A DNA stretch of 64,000 nucleotides from Anaerolineales bacterium. GTDB lineage: Bacteria; Chloroflexota; Anaerolineae; Anaerolineales; UBA11579. The stretch's first letter is position 1. Every line of letters begins with the position of its first letter. This document shows positions 45,076 through 53,294 of the stretch, one piece after another. The stretch is from the NCBI GenBank assembly GCA_019637675.1, contig JAHBVE010000001.1:372001-436000 (forward strand), read 5' to 3'. The notes beneath the pieces are model-generated. The model was not told the DNA's origin, made no database searches, and saw nothing but the letters and a program-made list of their open reading frames with translations. The position numbers were made by a program, and so were the translations under genes.

Positions 45076-45554
45076 TGTCTGAGCTCGCTCACGAACTGGC
45101 CGACGCGCTGCACAGCGAAGGCGAAAAGACGCTTGCCTTCTTCCGCCAGCTGACGCCAGAACAGATGCAGACCCGCATCTACGAAGATGGCCTGGCCTGG
45201 ACCACCCACAACCTGCTGGCCCATTTTGTAGATGTTGAAGGCTCGCTGGGCCGCATCATCCGCCGCATCGCCGAAACCGGGGAGGGCGTGCCGGCTGATT
45301 TTGACATCAACCGCTGGAACGCTCGCCACACCACTGAGATGAGCGAGTATGACGATGCCTGGCTGCTGGAGGAGTTCGCCCGCCGCCGCAACGCCAATGT
45401 GGAGTGGACGCGCGGCCTGAGCGACGATGAGCTCGAACGCCGCGGCCGCCACCCCGCGCTGGGCGAAACCGAGATCAAGCATATGCTCAAGCTGCTCTAC
45501 ATTCACTTGCTCGGCCACCAGCGCGATATCAAGCGCGTCCTCGCATTGTCATGA
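45075..45554 (+). CDS. DinB-family protein
   Basis: 159 aa, helical. TTHNLLAHFVDVEGSLGRIIRRIAETGEG near 45 and LGETEIKHMLKLLYIHLLGHQRDIKRVL at the end give the three histidines that bind a divalent metal in DinB four-helix proteins. Members act as thiol S-transferases (bacillithiol or mycothiol dependent) or have unknown roles. It overlaps the following gene by ATGA. Confidence 0.75.
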   Translation: MSELAHELADALHSEGEKTLAFFRQLTPEQMQTRIYEDGLAWTTHNLLAHFVDVEGSLGRIIRRIAETGEGVPADFDINRWNARHTTEMSEYDDAWLLEEFARRRNANVEWTRGLSDDELERRGRHPALGETEIKHMLKLLYIHLLGHQRDIKRVLALS

Positions 45555-45979
45555 GCCAACAGCCGCCCATTCCGGATATGCACATCATCCCGCTGCAGGC
45601 CGCGCCGGAGGGCGTGGTGCTGCTGCGCGAGACTGACCATGTGCTGCGCCGCTTCGGTGAGCTGGCGCTGCAGACCCTGCCCGCTGGCAGCCAGGGCGCC
45701 TATAGCCTGCGCGCCGAGGCTGACCGCGTCCTGTTCGTCATAGACGGTGGGGTGGATGCACGCCTGCTCGACCTGCGCCCGCAGTCGCCCAGCCACGGCG
45801 TGCATACCAGCATCCAACTGCAAGCCAGCGCCCAGGCGCTGCTGGTGCCCTTTGGCGTGGCCTGCAGCCTGGCCGCGCCGGCTGCGGCCCGCGTGCTGTG
45901 GCTCAGCACCCACAGCCAGCCGCACGCGGCTGACCGTGACGCCACCCCAGACGAGCTCGTTCAGTTCGCCGCCGGCTAA
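45551..45979 (+). CDS. Hypothetical beta-rich protein, possibly cupin-like
   Basis: 142 aa, start overlapping the DinB stop (ATGA). The sequence (SQGAYSLRAEADRVLFVIDGGVDARLLDLR then TSIQLQASAQALLVPFGVACSLAAPAAARVLWLSTH) has the strand pattern of a single cupin barrel with a final charged tail. No clear metal-binding HxH motif is seen. Function unknown. Confidence 0.5.
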   Translation: MSQQPPIPDMHIIPLQAAPEGVVLLRETDHVLRRFGELALQTLPAGSQGAYSLRAEADRVLFVIDGGVDARLLDLRPQSPSHGVHTSIQLQASAQALLVPFGVACSLAAPAAARVLWLSTHSQPHAADRDATPDELVQFAAG

Positions 45980-45982
45980 CTT

Positions 45983-46900
45983 GTGAAAACTAGCCCGCTG
46001 GTTTTATTCCTGCGTCTCTCCCGCCCCTGGTTCTTGCTGGGCGGTTTCCTGTTTTATTTTCTCGGCGTGGGCATTGCCCGCTATCTGGGCCACCCGCTGG
46101 ATTGGAACGTTGTGCTGGCTGGGCAGATCTGGGTCAGCGCCATGCAATTGTGCGTCCATTACCTCAACGAGTACTTTGACCACCCCAACGACGCCAACCA
46201 CACCAGCCGCACGCTGTTCAGCGGCGGCAGCGGTGTGCTGGGGCAGGGCGAGGGCCAGTTGCGCCCGCAGGTGGCCCTGGTGGCGGCAGGCACCGCGCTG
46301 GCGTTGGTGGCGGCTGCCACCAACGTGGTGGCGCAGGCTGGCAGCCTGAATACCACCGTGCTGCTCATCATGGCCCTCATGTTCTTCGGCGCTTTCTTTT
46401 ACTCTGTGCCGCCCGTGCGCCTGGCCACCAGCGGCTACGGCGAGTTGAGCACCGCCATCGTGCTGGCCGCCCTGGTGCCGGCCCTCGGCTTCAGCCTGCA
46501 AGTCGGTGCGCTGCACCGCCTGCTGGCGATGAGCACCTTTCCGCTGGTGGTACTGACCATGGCCTCCATGCTCTCGCTGGAGTTTGCTGACTATGCCCAG
46601 GACCTGCGCACCGGCAAGCTGACCTTGTTCGTGCGCGTGGGCTGGGAGCAGGCGCTGCGCCTGCACCACATACTGGCCGCCGCCGGCTATGCCCTGATGC
46701 TGGGCGCCCTGGCGGCCGGGCTGCCAGCCGCCATCGGCATCATGCCCTTGTTCAGCCTGCCACTGGCCGGGCTGCAGGTCTGGTACATGCAGCGCATCGG
46801 CCAGGGGCTCAAGCCCAACTGGCTGGCGGTCACCTTTAACGGCATGGCCTTCACTTTCCTGAGCGCGTATTTGCTGGCGCAGGCCTTCTGGACACGCTAG
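45983..46900 (+). CDS. UbiA-family prenyltransferase
   Basis: 305 aa from a GTG, with eight to nine membrane helices. The first Asp-rich motif is NEYFDHPNDANH near 68; a second conserved region ADYAQDLRTGKLTLFVRVG near 200 is like MenA. It attaches a polyprenyl chain to an aromatic or quinone precursor in the membrane. MenA (menaquinone synthesis) is the most likely role, but no other men genes are close. Confidence 0.82.
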   Translation: MKTSPLVLFLRLSRPWFLLGGFLFYFLGVGIARYLGHPLDWNVVLAGQIWVSAMQLCVHYLNEYFDHPNDANHTSRTLFSGGSGVLGQGEGQLRPQVALVAAGTALALVAAATNVVAQAGSLNTTVLLIMALMFFGAFFYSVPPVRLATSGYGELSTAIVLAALVPALGFSLQVGALHRLLAMSTFPLVVLTMASMLSLEFADYAQDLRTGKLTLFVRVGWEQALRLHHILAAAGYALMLGALAAGLPAAIGIMPLFSLPLAGLQVWYMQRIGQGLKPNWLAVTFNGMAFTFLSAYLLAQAFWTR

Positions 46901-46968
46901 CAGCAACATTCAACTCCCAACCTCAATTCCCCGCCTATATAATCTCATCACCTAAAGGAGATATCCCA

Positions 46969-47439
46969 ATGGACCTCAAAATTGGTCAAAAAGCCCCTGA
47001 CTTCAAGCTGCCTGACGAGAATGGCAAGCTGCACAGCCTTTCAGACTACAAAGGCAAGACCGTGGTGCTGTACTTCTACCCGGCCGACGACACCCCCGGC
47101 TGCACGCTGGAGGCCTGCAACTTCCGCGATGATTACCTCAAGTACAAGGCGGCTGGCGCAGTGATCCTGGGGGTCAGCCCGGATGACGAGGAATCTCACG
47201 AGAAGTTCAAGAAAAAGTTCAACCTGCCTTTCCCGCTCCTGGCCGATGTGGGCCACAAGGTGAGCGAGAAATACGGCGTGTGGGGCGAGAAAACCATGTT
47301 CGGTAAGAAATACATGGGCGTGATCCGCTCCACCTTCCTGATCGGGCCGGATGGCAAGATCGCTGAGCTGTACAACAAGGTCAGCGTGCCCAAGCACAGT
47401 GAGAAGGTGCTCAAAGCGGTTGAAGAATTACAAGCCTGA
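46969..47439 (+). CDS. bcp: Peroxiredoxin, PrxQ/Bcp type
   Basis: 156-aa cytoplasmic thiol peroxidase. The motif FYPADDTPGCTLEACNFRD holds the peroxidatic Cys and, five residues on, the resolving Cys of the alpha-type PrxQ group. It reduces H2O2 and organic peroxides using thioredoxin. A TATAAT box and an AAAGGAG site stand upstream. Confidence 0.93.
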   Translation: MDLKIGQKAPDFKLPDENGKLHSLSDYKGKTVVLYFYPADDTPGCTLEACNFRDDYLKYKAAGAVILGVSPDDEESHEKFKKKFNLPFPLLADVGHKVSEKYGVWGEKTMFGKKYMGVIRSTFLIGPDGKIAELYNKVSVPKHSEKVLKAVEELQA

Positions 47440-47475
47440 AAGCGAAAATCGAATCAGTGATATACTGACTTCGTA

Positions 47476-47508
47476 CCTTTCGGCACAATAACAACACGAA
47501 AGGCTTTT
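47476..47508 (+). promoter_or_regulatory. Terminator-like hairpin upstream of ctaC
   Basis: A 7-bp stem cctttcg/cgaaagg (47476-47482 with 47497-47503) ends in CTTTTTC and lies just before the ctaC ribosome site (cggaggac). A TGATATACT box upstream may be an extended -10. If transcription begins there, the hairpin is a leader attenuator; otherwise it ends bcp. Confidence 0.55.
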
Positions 47509-47522
47509 TCGGAGGACAACGG

Positions 47523-48560
47523 ATGATTCATCTCCTCATTGTTGGTGTGCTTGTGGTGGTGGCGACCCTCGGTTTGGGCTTGCTGCTGACCCAAACAGGC
47601 ATCTTGCCGGCACAGGCAAGCCAACAAGCCATCACGATCGACTGGCTGTTCGATATTCACTTCTGGTTCATCGCTTTCTTCGTCGCGCTGATCTGCGTCA
47701 TCATCGTGTACAGCCTCATCGTCTTCCGCCGCAAGCAGGGTGAGAAGGGCGATGGCGTGTACATGCACGGCAACCAGCGCCTCGAGATCATCTGGACGAT
47801 CGTGCCCATCGGTATCGTGCTGTGGATGGCCGTTATCGGCGGCCAGACGCTCTCAGACGTAGAGCGCCGTGACCCGCAGGCCATCACTGTGGATGTGTTC
47901 GCCTCCCAGTGGAGTTGGCGCTTCCAATATGAAGTGACCACCGCCGAGGGCGTGCAGACCGCGGTTGCCTCTGATGTGCTCGTGCTGCCCCGCAACCAGC
48001 AGGCCCTGCTGCGCTTGCACTCGCAGGACGTCATCCATTCCTTCTATGTGCCTGAATTCCGCGTCAAGCAAGACATCTTGCCTGGCGGTGAGAAATACGT
48101 GCGCGAACTGCGCATCACCCCCAACACCAACGGAACCTACACCGTGCAATGTGCCGAGATCTGTGGCCAGGGCCACTACAGCATGCTGGCTGAGGTGCAA
48201 GTGGTCGATGGCGCCGAGTTCACCAGCTGGCTCACTGAGCAGGCCGCCGACTGCAACCTGTCGGACGCCGAGTGCGGTCTGCGCTGGGCTGAAACCTTCG
48301 GCTGCCTCGGCTGCCACAGCCTGGACGGCACCGCCAAGATCGGCCCCACCTGGCTTGGCCTGTTCGGCCACGCCGTGGAGCTGACCGATGGCAGCACCGT
48401 GACGGCTGACCACAACTACCTGTTGACCTCGATCGTCGACCCAAATGCCCAGATCGTGGCCGGTTACCAACCCAATGTCATGCCACAGAACTTTGATGAG
48501 CTTCTCAGCGAGGAGCAGATCAACCAGATCGTGGCTTTCATTGAAAGCCTGGGCAACTAA
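47523..48560 (+). CDS. ctaC: Cytochrome c oxidase subunit II with fused cytochrome c domain
   Basis: 345 aa. Two membrane helices (about 3-22, 46-67), then the CuA domain with ligands His172, Cys210, Glu212, Cys214, His218 and Met221 (CAEICGQGHYSM). A cytochrome c domain follows with CLGCH at 261-265 and axial Met in NVMPQNF. This caa3 layout lets the oxidase accept electrons directly through its own heme c. No lipobox is present. The first gene of a complete oxidase operon. Confidence 0.95.
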   Translation: MIHLLIVGVLVVVATLGLGLLLTQTGILPAQASQQAITIDWLFDIHFWFIAFFVALICVIIVYSLIVFRRKQGEKGDGVYMHGNQRLEIIWTIVPIGIVLWMAVIGGQTLSDVERRDPQAITVDVFASQWSWRFQYEVTTAEGVQTAVASDVLVLPRNQQALLRLHSQDVIHSFYVPEFRVKQDILPGGEKYVRELRITPNTNGTYTVQCAEICGQGHYSMLAEVQVVDGAEFTSWLTEQAADCNLSDAECGLRWAETFGCLGCHSLDGTAKIGPTWLGLFGHAVELTDGSTVTADHNYLLTSIVDPNAQIVAGYQPNVMPQNFDELLSEEQINQIVAFIESLGN

Positions 48561-48571
48561 GGAGTTTGAGG

Positions 48572-50491
48572 ATGCGCTTCTTTTCCACAAGTTTTTTCCG
48601 CGGTTTGATCGCCCAGGCAGCTGGCACCGTCTTGGGTATGGGCCTGGTGATGGCGCTGCGCGTCATCTTCGGCCTGCCGCTCTCCAGCCCGGTCGAGGCT
48701 GATGATGCCCACATCCGCGAGGTCATCGTGGTGGGTGGCGTGATCGTTGGCGCCATCACGTTCATGATCGGCGCGGGCGTCTTCACTGACTGGTTCAAGT
48801 GGGCCCGCGGCGAGGAAACCTCTGACGATCACACGCCGGACCCCAGCAAGCCCAATTGGATGCGCTACTTCAGCGTAGACTTTGACCACAAGGTCATCGG
48901 CGTGCAGTACGGCGTCACCTCGCTCCTGCTGCTGCTGTTCGGCGGCATCTTTGCCATGCTCTTCCGCATCGAGCTCTCCGGCTCGGGCATTACCTTCCTC
49001 AATAGTGAGATCTTCAAGGTGCTGTTGGGCTACGACGGCCCGCACCTGTACAACACGCTCATGTCACTGCACGGCATCGTCATGATCGCCGGCATCCTGC
49101 TGGGCGTTGGCGCCATGTCCAACTACCTGGTGCCCATGCTGATCGGCGCCAACGATATGGCCTTCCCGCGCCTGAACGCGTTCGCGTTCTGGATCAACGT
49201 GCCCGGCGCGGCCATCCTGCTCAGCAGCTTGTTCTTCGGTGGCTTCGATACCGGCTGGGTGGGCTACCCGCCCCTCAGCCTGCGCGCCCCCCTGGGCATG
49301 CAGATGTTCCTCATCGGCGTGTACCTGGTGGGCCTTTCCTCCATCGCCGGCTCGATCAACGTCATCGTCACCACGCTGACCATGCGCGCCAAGGGCATGA
49401 GCATGTTCAAGATGCCCATCTTCTGCTGGGCCGCCCTGGCCACCGCGCTGCTGCAGTTCACCGCCACCCAGCTCATCGGTCTGTCCTTCCAGCTCGTCAT
49501 GCTGGAGCGCTTGCTGGGCATGACCTTCTTTGACTCGCTCAAGGGTGGTGACCCGGTGCTGTATCAGCACTTGTTCTGGTTCTACTCCCACCCGGCGGTG
49601 TATGTGTTCATTCTGCCCGGCCTGGGCGTCATCAGTGAGCTGCTGCCGGTCTTCAGCCGCAAGCCGCTGTACGGCACCCGCTGGGTGGCGCTGTCATCCT
49701 TCGGTATCGCTGTGGTCAGCTTCTTTGTGTGGGCTCACCACATGTTCGTTTCCGGCATGAGCCCCTTCTTGCGCATCCCGTTCATGTACTCCACCTTGCT
49801 GGTGGCGGTGCCCACGGGTGTCAAGTTCTTCAGTTGGGCGGCCACCCTGTGGCAAGGCAAGATCATTTTCAAGACCCCAATGCTGTTCGCGTTGGGGGCG
49901 GTGGTCATATTCCTGCTGGGTGGCGTTACCGGCCCCCCGCTGGCCACCATCGCCACGGACCTGCATTTGCATGACACCTGGTTCGTGGTCGGCCACTTCC
50001 ATGACACCATGTTCGGCGGATTTATATTCCCGTTCGTGGCAGCCATCTTCTACTGGTTCCCCAAGATGACTGGCCGCATGTACAACGAGAAGCAGGGCAA
50101 GATCCAGTTCTGGCTCATGTTCATCGGTTTCATGTTGATGAGCAACCTGCAGCTCGTCCTCGGCTTGCTGGGTATGCGCCGCCGCGTGGTGGATTTTGAC
50201 GCCGCGCTCGGTTTCGATAGCATGCAACTGGCCCTCACCATCGGCGGCTTCATGGTGTTCTTCGGCATGCTGCTCTTCGCCTACAACATCATCCGCAGCT
50301 GGACCAAGGGTGAGGTTGCCGAGGGCAACGTGTGGGACTCCCGCTCCCCCGAGTGGCAGAAGCCCAACCCCATGCCCCTGCACAACTACGAGCACCCCTT
50401 TGAAGTGGTGGGTGAGCCGTACGATTACGGCCTCCCCAACTCGCGCTATGTGAACATGAACCCGGCGGGCGAAAGCCCGGCCGCGCACTAA
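48572..50491 (+). CDS. ctaD: Cytochrome c oxidase subunit I, A2 type
   Basis: 639 aa from the ATG at 48572 (AAGGAG upstream). The core starts near 100. Heme ligands are His167 and His477, heme a3 His475, CuB His340, His389 and His390; the His-Tyr pair is H340-P-A-V-Y344. The bases FYSHPAVY replace HPEVY, so the D-channel Glu is missing and Tyr-Ser takes its place, as in A2-type caa3 oxidases. K-channel Lys418 is kept. About 95 extra N-terminal residues add two membrane helices. It reduces O2 to water and pumps protons. Confidence 0.95.
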   Translation: MRFFSTSFFRGLIAQAAGTVLGMGLVMALRVIFGLPLSSPVEADDAHIREVIVVGGVIVGAITFMIGAGVFTDWFKWARGEETSDDHTPDPSKPNWMRYFSVDFDHKVIGVQYGVTSLLLLLFGGIFAMLFRIELSGSGITFLNSEIFKVLLGYDGPHLYNTLMSLHGIVMIAGILLGVGAMSNYLVPMLIGANDMAFPRLNAFAFWINVPGAAILLSSLFFGGFDTGWVGYPPLSLRAPLGMQMFLIGVYLVGLSSIAGSINVIVTTLTMRAKGMSMFKMPIFCWAALATALLQFTATQLIGLSFQLVMLERLLGMTFFDSLKGGDPVLYQHLFWFYSHPAVYVFILPGLGVISELLPVFSRKPLYGTRWVALSSFGIAVVSFFVWAHHMFVSGMSPFLRIPFMYSTLLVAVPTGVKFFSWAATLWQGKIIFKTPMLFALGAVVIFLLGGVTGPPLATIATDLHLHDTWFVVGHFHDTMFGGFIFPFVAAIFYWFPKMTGRMYNEKQGKIQFWLMFIGFMLMSNLQLVLGLLGMRRRVVDFDAALGFDSMQLALTIGGFMVFFGMLLFAYNIIRSWTKGEVAEGNVWDSRSPEWQKPNPMPLHNYEHPFEVVGEPYDYGLPNSRYVNMNPAGESPAAH

Positions 50492-50511
50492 CGGTTGAGG
50501 AGTGGACTGTA

Positions 50512-50727
50512 ATGGCTGATAACAACGAAAGCCGCCGAGCGGCACTGAACCGGGGAGTGTGGGTAGCCTTCATGCTCGCCGTGCTCACCTTTGGTGAGTT
50601 CCTGGTCGGCGTGATTGCGCCCCCCTGGGGCACGCTGCTGCTGGTCGTGGCGGCCTTCAAAGCCTTCTTCGTGATCACGGAGTACATGCACATTGGGCGC
50701 CTGTTCTCCTCGGATGAGGAGCACTAA
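50512..50727 (+). CDS. Cytochrome c oxidase subunit IV, small
   Basis: 71 aa with two membrane helices (VWVAFMLAVLTFGEFLVGVI; LLLVVAAFKAFFVITEYMHI). The FKAFFVITEYMHI ending matches the prokaryotic subunit IV (CtaF/CyoD-like) of caa3 oxidases. Placed between subunits I and III; the stop is directly followed by the subunit III ATG. Confidence 0.85.
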   Translation: MADNNESRRAALNRGVWVAFMLAVLTFGEFLVGVIAPPWGTLLLVVAAFKAFFVITEYMHIGRLFSSDEEH

Positions 50728-51291
50728 ATGTCTGCTGTAGAAAGCTACGCAATCAAGCTCACCCGCAACCGCATGGGGTTGTGGCTGTTCATCATCTCAG
50801 ACGCCTTCGTGTTCGTGGGCCTGTTCGTGGCCCGCATGGTGCTGCTAGGCGACACTCGCCCTGAGTTGGATCAGGGCCTGGGTCTGGCGGTCACCATCAT
50901 GCTGCTGGTCAGCAGTTTCTTCATGAACCGCGCCGAAGTCGAGATGGCCCACGGCAACCGCCCGGCCTTCCTGCGCAACACCTTCATCACCATGGCGCTG
51001 GGCGTCATCTTCCTTCTGGGTGTGGTCGGTGTCGAATGGCAGATCGCTCACTTCGGCCCGGCTGACGGCCAGCAGGGCGCTGTGTTCTACGCCATGACCG
51101 GTTTCCATGCCTTCCACGTGCTGACTGGTGTGATCTTCCTGTTCATCGTGTGGAACAACGGCCGCCGTGGCCACTACAGCGCGGAGAAGCACTGGGCCGT
51201 AGAAGCTTGCGCCATCTACTGGCACTTTGTGGACGTGGTGTGGATGTTCTTCTATGTAGGTCTTTACCTACTGGGAACGCCGATCGTCTAA
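50728..51291 (+). CDS. ctaE: Cytochrome c oxidase subunit III
   Basis: 187 aa with five membrane helices: GLWLFIISDAFVFVGLF, then VTIMLLVSSFFMNRAEV, and GFHAFHVLTGVIFLF plus EACAIYWHFVDVVWMFFYVGLYLLG, the family signature at the end. It lacks the first two helices of the seven-helix mitochondrial form, as is usual for short subunit III. It stabilises subunit I. Confidence 0.93.
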   Translation: MSAVESYAIKLTRNRMGLWLFIISDAFVFVGLFVARMVLLGDTRPELDQGLGLAVTIMLLVSSFFMNRAEVEMAHGNRPAFLRNTFITMALGVIFLLGVVGVEWQIAHFGPADGQQGAVFYAMTGFHAFHVLTGVIFLFIVWNNGRRGHYSAEKHWAVEACAIYWHFVDVVWMFFYVGLYLLGTPIV

Positions 51292-51405
51292 CATCGCTCT
51301 TAGAGCCTATCGGGTATAACAGAAGCGGGCTGTGCTGGCCCTGCATGTGCTGAAGGTTGGCACGGCAGTCAGCCACCCGCTTTTGTGCTTTCTTAGAAAG
51401 ACGTG

Positions 51406-52017
51406 ATGAAGAACAAACGCATCCTTGCAACAACGCTCGGCCTCCTCGCAGTGGCTGCCTTGGGCGTGACCGCCTTCCAGATCTGGGAGCAGCAGAACGC
51501 CTTCCGCGGCTCGGAGATCGTTCCGCCCCAGGCGGCGGTGCCCATCACCCTGCAGCGCCTGGATGGCACCCCCTACGACCTGGCTGCCCAGCGTGGCCGC
51601 GTGGTGGTGCTGTACTTTGGCTTCACCAACTGCCCTGACTTCTGCCCGGGCACGCTGGCCAAGTTCCAGCAGGTCGTCGCCCGCATGGGCGAGACCGCCA
51701 GCCAGGTGGATTTTGTGTTCGTCACCGCGGACCCTGACCGTGATACCGCCGAAGTGGCCGACGAGTATGCCCGCCACTTCAACCCGACCTTTATCGGCCT
51801 GTCCGGCAGCGAAGACGAATTGACCCCCATCTGGCAGGGTTACTACGTTGGCCGCCTGATCGTGCCGATGCCGGACAGCGTGCTGGGCTACACCGTGCAG
51901 CACTCCACCCGCTCCTACGTGATCGACAAGCAGGGCAACCTGCGCCTGACCTTCCCATTTGAAATGCAAGCCGCGGACATGGCTCACGACTTGCAGTTGT
52001 TGTTGGCGGAAAAATGA
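51406..52017 (+). CDS. Sco1/SenC-type copper chaperone
   Basis: 203 aa with an N-terminal membrane anchor (about 7-24) and a thioredoxin-fold domain with the copper site Cys76-x3-Cys80 (NCPDFC) and the His in YTVQHSTRSYVID. Sco proteins insert copper in the CuA centre of subunit II. Its stop overlaps the next start (ATGA). Confidence 0.92.
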   Translation: MKNKRILATTLGLLAVAALGVTAFQIWEQQNAFRGSEIVPPQAAVPITLQRLDGTPYDLAAQRGRVVVLYFGFTNCPDFCPGTLAKFQQVVARMGETASQVDFVFVTADPDRDTAEVADEYARHFNPTFIGLSGSEDELTPIWQGYYVGRLIVPMPDSVLGYTVQHSTRSYVIDKQGNLRLTFPFEMQAADMAHDLQLLLAEK

Positions 52018-52526
52018 AGATCGATACCAAAGCAGCCCCCCTGTACATGAACCGCTTCCTCATGGTGGCGGCTGTCTCCATCCTGGCGGCCTGGCTCATC
52101 AGTGAAGCCGGCCTCTTCCTGCAGCAGGACCGCAACACGGCCCGCCCTCCGCAGCAGATCGAGCTCGTCATCCCCGCCGGCACCGCCGCCAAAGTGGCCG
52201 CCGGCGAGCAGGCGCCTGGCATCCCGGATGAGATGACCTTCGTGCTGGGGGATGTGCTGGTGGTGCGCAACGAAGACTCCGAGACCCACACCCTTGGCCC
52301 GCTGCTGGTGCCGGCCGGCGCCAGCGCCAGCCTGCCCCTCAACGAAGAAGACAACTACTCTATGACCTGCAGCTTCAACGCCAGCAGCTACATGGGGCTC
52401 ACCGTGCGCCCGCCCACGACCCTGCGCACCCGCCTGGTGGGCATCGCCTTCGCCGCCATTCCCACCGCCGCCATGCTGTTCGTCTACAGCCTGGCGGTCT
52501 TCCCGGTTCAACCCAAGGCCGTCTAA
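52014..52526 (+). CDS. Membrane-anchored cupredoxin-like protein
   Basis: 170 aa with membrane helices at both ends (about 13-36 and 143-163) and a central cupredoxin-like domain (about 45-135). ETHTLGPLLVPAGASASL and YSMTCSFNASSYMGL give a His, a Cys and a Met in the order of a type-1 copper site. It lies between Sco and Surf1, so a role in copper delivery or oxidase assembly is likely, but I know no named family with this exact layout. Confidence 0.65.
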   Translation: MKIDTKAAPLYMNRFLMVAAVSILAAWLISEAGLFLQQDRNTARPPQQIELVIPAGTAAKVAAGEQAPGIPDEMTFVLGDVLVVRNEDSETHTLGPLLVPAGASASLPLNEEDNYSMTCSFNASSYMGLTVRPPTTLRTRLVGIAFAAIPTAAMLFVYSLAVFPVQPKAV

Positions 52527-52529
52527 CTC

Positions 52530-53294
52530 ATGCTCGCCCGCCTGTTCAGCCGCCGCTGGCTGCTCACCACCATCCTGGTGCTGGCAGCTGCTGCGGTGAT
52601 GGTTCGCCTGGGGATCTGGCAGCTGGACCGCCTGGAGTGGCGCCGCGGCTTCAACGCCCGCGTGATCGAGCAAGCCAACCTGCCGCCCATGCAGTTGGGG
52701 GCGGGCGATCTGGATTTGGATTTATACTCAATGGAATACCGCCAGGTGCAAGTGACTGGCGAGTACCTTGCACAAGATGCGGTTGCCATGCGCAACCAGG
52801 TCTGGGTGACCGTATACGGCGGCAATGAGGTCGGTTACAAGCTGCTCATGCCGTTGCGCATCGAGGGCAGCGATACGGCCATTCTGGTGGACCGCGGCTG
52901 GATCCCAGCCGGCGAACCGCTGGACCTGGCCCAGTATGCCCCGCCCGGCCCGGTCACCGTGACAGGCCAGTTGCGCCGCGCCGAGATCGACGTGCAGCTG
53001 GCCTTCAATGCAGACCCCACGCTGCAGCCCGGCCAGCCGCGCCTGGAGCTGTGGAACTATCTGGACCTGCCGCGTCTGGCGGAACAGATGGAGACGCCGC
53101 TGCTCACCAGCGGCTACCTGCAGATCGTGCCGCAGGCCGTGCAAGACCAGCCGCCGTTCGCCAACCCGCCCGAGCTTGACCTGAGCGAGGGCTCGCACTT
53201 TGGCTACGCGGTGCAATGGTTCACCTTTGCCACTATTTTGCTGGCGGGCTACCCTTACTATGCCCGCCGCCAGGATATGAGAAACGAGAAATGA
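52530..53294 (+). CDS. Surf1-like oxidase assembly protein
   Basis: 254 aa with one membrane helix at each end. Family patterns: LGIWQLDRLEWRRGFN near 28, YRQVQVTGEYLAQDAV near 70 and ILVDRGWIPAG near 117, ending HFGYAVQWFTFATILLAGY. Surf1 assists heme a insertion in subunit I. The stop overlaps the next gene's ATG. Confidence 0.9.
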   Translation: MLARLFSRRWLLTTILVLAAAAVMVRLGIWQLDRLEWRRGFNARVIEQANLPPMQLGAGDLDLDLYSMEYRQVQVTGEYLAQDAVAMRNQVWVTVYGGNEVGYKLLMPLRIEGSDTAILVDRGWIPAGEPLDLAQYAPPGPVTVTGQLRRAEIDVQLAFNADPTLQPGQPRLELWNYLDLPRLAEQMETPLLTSGYLQIVPQAVQDQPPFANPPELDLSEGSHFGYAVQWFTFATILLAGYPYYARRQDMRNEK

